Positions 59,509 to 64,000 of a stretch of 64,000 nt of DNA are shown here, piece by piece. The stretch comes from Nocardia takedensis NBRC 100417 (GTDB lineage: Bacteria; Actinomycetota; Actinomycetes; Mycobacteriales; Mycobacteriaceae): NCBI RefSeq assembly GCF_000308695.1, contig NZ_BAGG01000077.1, forward strand, positions 61,276 to 125,275. Direction: 5' to 3'. A program made the position numbers and the translations under genes. Numbering within the stretch: the stretch's first letter is position 1; each line of letters opens with the position of its first letter. The notes under the pieces are model-generated. The model did not search any database, had not been told where the DNA came from, and saw nothing but the letters and a program-made list of their open reading frames with translations.

Positions 59509-60773
59509 CGATGCCGCCGTTCGATCTCGTCCAGTCTGCGCACGGCCTGCTCGACCGCGGGTTCCACCGCGCCGGCCCGATCACCCACCCGGCGGAGGAA
59601 ATCGGTGAGCACCGGCCACAGCCCGTCGCGTCCGCCCATCGCGCCGACCCGCTCGGACAACTCGAAGACCCGGTGTTCGGCCAACTCCGCGATCACCGGA
59701 CGCAGGAACGGCGAATAGTCCGCCACCGTCTGGTGATTCGGCCCGAGGAACCCGCCGTACCGCTCGATCCACGGTTTCGGGGCCGCGGCGGTGCTCAGCG
59801 CGGCGACCACCTCCCCCGCGGCGGACGCGGCGCGCGAGGTCACCACCGCCACGTCGCCGCCGACGATGCGGGGACGCGTCCCGCCCGCGCGGATGGCCGG
59901 GAACCACGTGGTGCCGACGACGTCGTCCGGGCGCTTCGCGTGGCGCAGGCATCGGCGCACGATCGGTTCGGCGAAATCGGGCATCACGACCATCACGGCG
60001 GTGCGGTGGTCGAACACCTCGCGCACCGCGTCCGGGAACTGGCGGGTCAGCGCGTGACCGACGCCGCGCGCGGAGGGCACGCTCCACAGCGCGCCCAGGT
60101 AGCCGAGCGCGGCGCGCACCGAGGGCCGGTCCCAGCGGCGCGGCACGATGCCGTCGGCCAATTCGTCGTAGTCCTCGGGTGATTCGGCGCGGAGCATGTT
60201 CTCGAAACTGTCGGTGAGCACCCAGCCGTCGGCTCCCGCCAAGGCCAGCAGGCGCACCGGCGCGTCGGACAACCCCTCGGCCGCGCGGATCCAGTCCTGG
60301 ACCGTCCAGGCGTCCGGGTCGCCGAGTCCGTAGCGGCGCACCGCTTCTCGGTCGTACCAGACCAGCGATTTCGCCGACGCCTTGAACGGCACGCCGTAGG
60401 GCAGTCCTTCGTGGTACAGCAGTTCGCGCCAATAGTCGGCGTAGCCCGGCGACCACAGTTCCGGTTTCAGCGCCTGGAGCCTGCCACGGGCGGCGAGCGC
60501 GCCTACCCGCCCGACCTGCGGCATCATCACGATGTCGGGGGCGGCGGCGCCCGCGGAACTGACCGCGGTGTCGATGTCGTCGCCCAGCGGCACCACCTCG
60601 ATGTCGACCGGCGTCGCCAGATCGGCCAGCACCGTGCGGAAGGCCGCCAATTCCGCGCCGCTCCAGGCGACGGCGACGCGCACCGAGCCCGAATCGACGG
60701 TCAGGCCGGGAGCGCAGCCCGCCGCCAGAGGCAGCAGCATCCCCGCTCGCAGCAACGATCTCCGCGAGACCAT
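59505..60773 (-). CDS. ABC-importer substrate-binding lipoprotein (family 1)
   Basis: 422 aa. Lipobox ending at Cys20 (LLPLAAGC). The sequence has the features of family 1 (sugar-type) binding proteins: IVMMPQVGRVGALAARGRL, LPYGVPFKASAKSLVWYDR, FDHRTAVMVVMPDF. Near the end the fold has a helix rich in Arg (GDRAGAVEPAVEQAVRRLDEI). The ligand is not predictable by eye. First gene of the importer operon; it overlaps the fused permease by ATGA. Confidence 0.8.
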   Translation of the reverse strand: MVSRRSLLRAGMLLPLAAGCAPGLTVDSGSVRVAVAWSGAELAAFRTVLADLATPVDIEVVPLGDDIDTAVSSAGAAAPDIVMMPQVGRVGALAARGRLQALKPELWSPGYADYWRELLYHEGLPYGVPFKASAKSLVWYDREAVRRYGLGDPDAWTVQDWIRAAEGLSDAPVRLLALAGADGWVLTDSFENMLRAESPEDYDELADGIVPRRWDRPSVRAALGYLGALWSVPSARGVGHALTRQFPDAVREVFDHRTAVMVVMPDFAEPIVRRCLRHAKRPDDVVGTTWFPAIRAGGTRPRIVGGDVAVVTSRAASAAGEVVAALSTAAAPKPWIERYGGFLGPNHQTVADYSPFLRPVIAELAEHRVFELSERVGAMGGRDGLWPVLTDFLRRVGDRAGAVEPAVEQAVRRLDEIERRHR

Positions 60774-60892
60774 GAACCCCCGATGCCGTTTCCGGACAGT
60801 GGGTTCCGATTATGCTCGCCGCGCCGCGCTCGCGCAGCGGCATTCGCGCGGCGGGCTGCCCCCAGTTCCGGTGGCAGAGCGGGAGAACGGAT

Positions 60893-61708
60893 TCAGCGGT
60901 CGCCGCGGGCGGCCGCGTGCACCGCGACCAGACGGGCCGCGCGAATGGCGTCCCAGAGCGGGCGCAGCAGCGCGTCCTGCGCCCCGATGGCGCTGGCCGA
61001 GGTCGGCGAGGAGGCCGGTTCCCGCTGCGCGACAGTGAGAATCGCGGCGACGTGGTCGGCGGTGTCGAGAATGCGTCTGGCGCGCAACGGAATCGACTCC
61101 GGGTAGTCGTGGCGCGAATAGTCGGCCAGTTCGGCCTCGATCAGCTCGCGCGGATCGGAGTCGACCGCGCCGACGGCGGTGGTGTGCAGTTTCATCAGCG
61201 CGTCGGCCGCGTCCCGGACGGCCTCGCGCATCGTGTACTCGGCCTCCCCCAGCGCCATCTCCGGCCCCGGCTCGGGCGGGATCGGCACGCTGTAGATCGT
61301 CCACTGCACGGTGTCCTCTTCGACCCACAGCGGAATCAGGCCGATGCCCTCCGCGCCCGGCGCGCCCACCAGCAGTCCTTCGCCCGCCTCGACCGCGTCG
61401 GTGGCGAACACCGTGCCCACCGGCAGCCCCCGCACATCGCCGGGCACCGGCAGCACCAACCGCAGCCACGCCTCCGCACCGGCCGCGGCCTCCCGAATCA
61501 CCTTCAGCAGCGCCATCATTCCGCTGCCCGCGACCGCGCCGCGCGAGGACCACGGCAGGTCGGAGCGACCGCCGGTGACCGGGTCACCCGCGGCGATGGT
61601 GTGGGTGGGGGCCCAAGCCTGTAGGGCCCCCAGCACATCGTCGGGCGCACTGGTGCCTGCCAGCCAGGAGCCGGCCCACACCGTGAGCGTGGCACTAGGA
61701 GAGCACAT
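60893..61708 (-). CDS. Conserved hypothetical protein
   Basis: 271 aa from ATG 61708. A TATGCT element lies eight bases upstream, so the transcript is probably leaderless. The protein is acidic and mostly soluble. VWAGSWLAGTSAPDDVL, LLVGAPGAEGIGLIPLWVEED and a helical end (LRARRILDTADHVAAILTVAQ) give no known domain. Possibly related to ESX-associated EspG-like proteins by shape, but I cannot support that. Function unknown. Confidence 0.6.
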   Translation of the reverse strand: MCSPSATLTVWAGSWLAGTSAPDDVLGALQAWAPTHTIAAGDPVTGGRSDLPWSSRGAVAGSGMMALLKVIREAAAGAEAWLRLVLPVPGDVRGLPVGTVFATDAVEAGEGLLVGAPGAEGIGLIPLWVEEDTVQWTIYSVPIPPEPGPEMALGEAEYTMREAVRDAADALMKLHTTAVGAVDSDPRELIEAELADYSRHDYPESIPLRARRILDTADHVAAILTVAQREPASSPTSASAIGAQDALLRPLWDAIRAARLVAVHAAARGDR

Positions 61709-61837
61709 AATCACCGAGCATAATGGGTGCGCCGCGACGGCGGGCGGCTGTGGCACAACCCTGGTGAGCTGCGGATCGATCCGACCCGCCGGTTCCGCCG
61801 CCCCGAAATCCAGGCCCCTGGACCGCCCTCGCGCGTG

Positions 61838-62656
61838 CTACTCGGGTTCGGTGACGAAATCGATGAGCCGCTCCACCGCCCCGAGGAGCGGCGATTCCAG
61901 GTCACGGAAGCCTGACACGCTCTCGTACACGCGACGCCAGCCCTGCTGCGGAGTACCCCACCCGAGCCTGCGGCAGACGCCGGTTTTCCAGTCCTCCCCG
62001 CGCGGCACCGAGGGCCACGCCCGGATCCCGACCGCCGCCGGGCGCACCGCCTGCCACACGTCGATGAAAGGATGACCGGTGACGAGCACGTGCGGGCCGA
62101 GACCGGTGGTGAGCTGGGTCTCCTTCGACCCTTGGACCAAGTGGTCGACCAGGACGCCGACGCGCCTGCCCGGCCCCGGACCGAAGTCGGCGAGCCGCGC
62201 GGCGAGGTTGTCCAACCCTTCGAGATGTTCGACCACCACCCCCTCGACCCGCAGATCGTGACCCCACACCCGTTCGACCAAAGCGGCGTCGTGCACGCCC
62301 TCCACCCAGATCCGGCTGCCCCGCGCGACCCGGGCGCGCAGGCCCTCCACCCGGGTCGACCCGGACGCCGACCGTTCGGGGGCACGCGGCGCGGCGGCCG
62401 GTTTGGTCAACGTCACCGGTTCGCCGTCGATCAGGAACGCGGCCTCGCGCAACGCGAACAGTCGCACCGCGCCCCGCGCGTCCTCGAGTCGAACGAACTC
62501 ACCGTCGTAGCTGCGTTCGAAACCGACCACGGCCCCGCAGAATCCGGTCGCGGCGTCCTCGACCACCAGGTCACGCTCGGCCACCACCGTCGGGACGGCC
62601 CGCTTCCGCGTCCGGGGATGTCCGGAGAAGATGTCACCGTATTCGCGCCCGCTCAC
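61838..62656 (-). CDS. DUF3097 protein
   Basis: 272 aa. GTG 62656 (VSGREYGDIFSGHP) is chosen; GTG 62662 is an alternative, and the frame is open further upstream. It has the family blocks DLVVEDAATGFCGAVVGFE, GSRIWVEGVHDAALVERVWG, LRVEGVVVEHLEGLDNL, VGVLVDHLVQGSKE and ending EDWKTGVCRRLG. It resembles a Toprim-related nucleic acid-binding domain but has no assigned role. Widespread in actinobacteria. Confidence 0.85.
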   Translation of the reverse strand: MSGREYGDIFSGHPRTRKRAVPTVVAERDLVVEDAATGFCGAVVGFERSYDGEFVRLEDARGAVRLFALREAAFLIDGEPVTLTKPAAAPRAPERSASGSTRVEGLRARVARGSRIWVEGVHDAALVERVWGHDLRVEGVVVEHLEGLDNLAARLADFGPGPGRRVGVLVDHLVQGSKETQLTTGLGPHVLVTGHPFIDVWQAVRPAAVGIRAWPSVPRGEDWKTGVCRRLGWGTPQQGWRRVYESVSGFRDLESPLLGAVERLIDFVTEPE

Positions 62657-62679
62657 GCCCACGAAACTAACATCGGCGG

Positions 62680-63888
62680 TCACAGACTGTTGGCCAGCAA
62701 CGCGTACTGCGCGGCGACGCGTTGGCGCACATCGGGTTCGCTGTCGCCCGCCACCGCCGCCACGTAACGCTTGTAGGTGAGGAAGCACTGGTAGCGGTAC
62801 TGGGTCTCGGTGTCGCCGCGCCGATTCAGGTGCTGGCACGTCGCGCCGGGCACCTCGTGCGGGGCCTCCACCGGATCGAATTCGTCACCCGCGCCCGCCA
62901 TCAGATCCGCCGCCAGCGCGGGCGCGTTCGCGGCGTCGGCCACCCGCAGCACCCAACTGTTGTCGATCACCGCCACCGACTGCACACCGCGCGTCTGCAC
63001 CGTACGCGCCATCACCGCCTGATTCGAGTCGCCGTGCACCAGCGCCGAGGGCGGATGCACCACGAAGTAGTCGGGGTCGACCTCCCGGTCCCGGTCCTCG
63101 ACCACCACCCGGGCCAGCATGTTCTCCGGGTCGACACGCAACGAGTCCAGTCGGTTCACCGGCGTTGGGGCGAACGCGCGCACCGCGGGCACCTCCACCC
63201 GCAACGTATTGCCCACCCATTTCAGCAGGTCCTGTTCCTCGGCGGCGGGCCGCGAGACGAACACGAACAACACGTATTCGCCGACCGCGACGAAGGCTCC
63301 CATATTCGCCACCCCCGGCCGCCAGTGGATCAACGCGTCCGGATAGTCGGGGTGACGCACCCGCCGGTTCTGCTCCGGCGCCACCTGGAAATCGACGTCC
63401 TCCAGGTCGCGGGCGGCCTGCGCGGCGACCGACGCGCTCGGGAAACGCATCAGCAACTGGAGCACGATGGTGTCCGGACTCGGACCGGTGTGGGTCTCCT
63501 CGAACGGGACGAACGGACGGTCCGCGCCCATCGCCCGGTAGGCCACCACCATCTCGTGCCGATCCAGCACCGGCTGCGACACCGTCGCCAGATAGCCCGC
63601 CACCGCGCCCGCGCTGTCGGCCACCACCCCGGAATCCACGCCCGCGCTCAACGACGGATCGATCCGATAGACCGGCGCCAGCGCGTCGGCCATCCGCACC
63701 CCTTCGAGCACCGCGCCGCCGCCGTGCGAATCCTGTTCGTAGACATGGCGATCCACCGGGTACGGCCCGACCTCCAGGCCGCGCACGTCCGGTTCGCCCG
63801 CGACCGGGGCCCCCGGCACCCCGCAGGCGGTCAACAGCGCCACCAGCGCGGTTCCCGCGGCCAACAACGTCATCCGTGCTCGGAGCAT
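62680..63888 (-). CDS. Nocardial DUF7373-like lipoprotein
   Basis: 402 aa from ATG 63888. A signal sequence with lipobox ends at Cys22 (LVALLTAC), and the mature part is built of repeated domains: VRGLEVGPYPVDRHV, FPSASVAAQAARDLEDVDFQ, NMGAFVAVGEYVLFVFVS, TVQTRGVQSVAVIDNSWVLRV. A pair of cysteines (GATCQHLN, YQCFLTY) near the end may form a disulfide. Such lipoproteins are frequent in Nocardia and have no known function. The family name is from memory; the lipoprotein call is secure. Confidence 0.7.
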   Translation of the reverse strand: MLRARMTLLAAGTALVALLTACGVPGAPVAGEPDVRGLEVGPYPVDRHVYEQDSHGGGAVLEGVRMADALAPVYRIDPSLSAGVDSGVVADSAGAVAGYLATVSQPVLDRHEMVVAYRAMGADRPFVPFEETHTGPSPDTIVLQLLMRFPSASVAAQAARDLEDVDFQVAPEQNRRVRHPDYPDALIHWRPGVANMGAFVAVGEYVLFVFVSRPAAEEQDLLKWVGNTLRVEVPAVRAFAPTPVNRLDSLRVDPENMLARVVVEDRDREVDPDYFVVHPPSALVHGDSNQAVMARTVQTRGVQSVAVIDNSWVLRVADAANAPALAADLMAGAGDEFDPVEAPHEVPGATCQHLNRRGDTETQYRYQCFLTYKRYVAAVAGDSEPDVRQRVAAQYALLANSL

Positions 63889-64000
63889 CTCGGTGGTATC
63901 CCTCGTGAGTCGGTGCGGCGGTGGCACCTCCCAACCGCCTACACCGTCATCGCGACGCGCCCGTCCGGCGCAACCGACACCGCGCGCCCGGACCTATTCC
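63889..64000. other. Upstream region of the last lipoprotein gene
   Basis: 112 bases to the window edge. No gene or promoter I can support; it contains a weak GAGGG ribosome site for the gene starting at 63888. Confidence 0.4.

Overview
The window is high-GC actinobacterial chromosome, almost certainly Nocardia. The codon use is strongly GC3-biased, GTG starts are frequent, and many genes overlap by ATGA or GTGA. The gene content includes an F420-type luciferase-like oxidoreductase, IdeR boxes, an MMPL transporter, DUF3558- and DUF3097-type proteins, and above all a gene set matching the nocardiolactone (nlt) beta-lactone cluster that is known to be widespread in Nocardia. I saw no rRNA, tRNA, CRISPR array, insertion sequence or prophage.

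Layout. (1) 1-9951, plus strand: an exo- or capsular-polysaccharide cluster. It holds the end of a glycosyltransferase, a Wzx-type flippase, a CgeB-like glycosyltransferase, a Wzy-like membrane polymerase candidate, a Wzz-like chain-length protein with a degenerate kinase domain, a Tat-exported beta-helix lipoprotein, a YdcF-type membrane protein, a class III aminotransferase and a GT4 glycosyltransferase. Nearly all genes overlap or almost touch. (2) 9948-21777: housekeeping and stress genes. These are a methyltransferase behind a MerR-type promoter, a DUF1206 membrane protein, bfd-bfr iron storage with tandem IdeR boxes, a STAS protein, an LLM oxidoreductase, a folate cyclodeaminase, an L,D-transpeptidase, an ABC exporter, a FolD paralogue without the usual catalytic lysine, a secreted YdcF protein and a HemK-like methyltransferase. 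(3) 21795-22383: a BrnT/BrnA-like toxin-antitoxin pair. (4) 22428-30838: two redox operons and two TetR regulators (SDR, ALDH, SDR, Baeyer-Villiger monooxygenase, [2Fe-2S] flavin reductase, and a protein with a full di-iron ligand set), probably an oxidative lipid or ketone catabolic pathway. (5) 31270-39480: the nlt operon, nltA-nltB-nltC-small membrane protein-nltD, continuing without a gap into a PapA-like acyltransferase and an MMPL transporter. (6) 39538-44152: small hypothetical, zinc-ribbon, RibD-like, lipoprotein and metallo-beta-lactamase-fold genes. (7) 44167-49315, minus strand: methylmalonyl-CoA mutase (mutA-mutB-meaB). (8) 49493-55570: a TVP38-type membrane protein, a TerD-domain gene with a frame break, small secreted proteins, a decayed HtrA-like protease and a CorA-like protein. 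(9) 55793-63888, minus strand: a sugar-type ABC importer (binding protein, fused permease, coupled 610-aa protein, no ATPase), then hypothetical, DUF3097 and lipoprotein genes.

The most informative system is region 5. Two KAS III-like subunits (one catalytic, one lacking the active-site residues) should condense two acyl-CoAs, NltD reduces the product and NltC closes the beta-lactone. The directly coupled acyltransferase and MMPL pump suggest that the lipid is modified or exported to the cell envelope. Region 4 is the second point of interest. An oxygenase-like di-iron protein, its putative reductase, alcohol dehydrogenases, a Baeyer-Villiger enzyme and an aldehyde dehydrogenase together read as a subterminal oxidation route.
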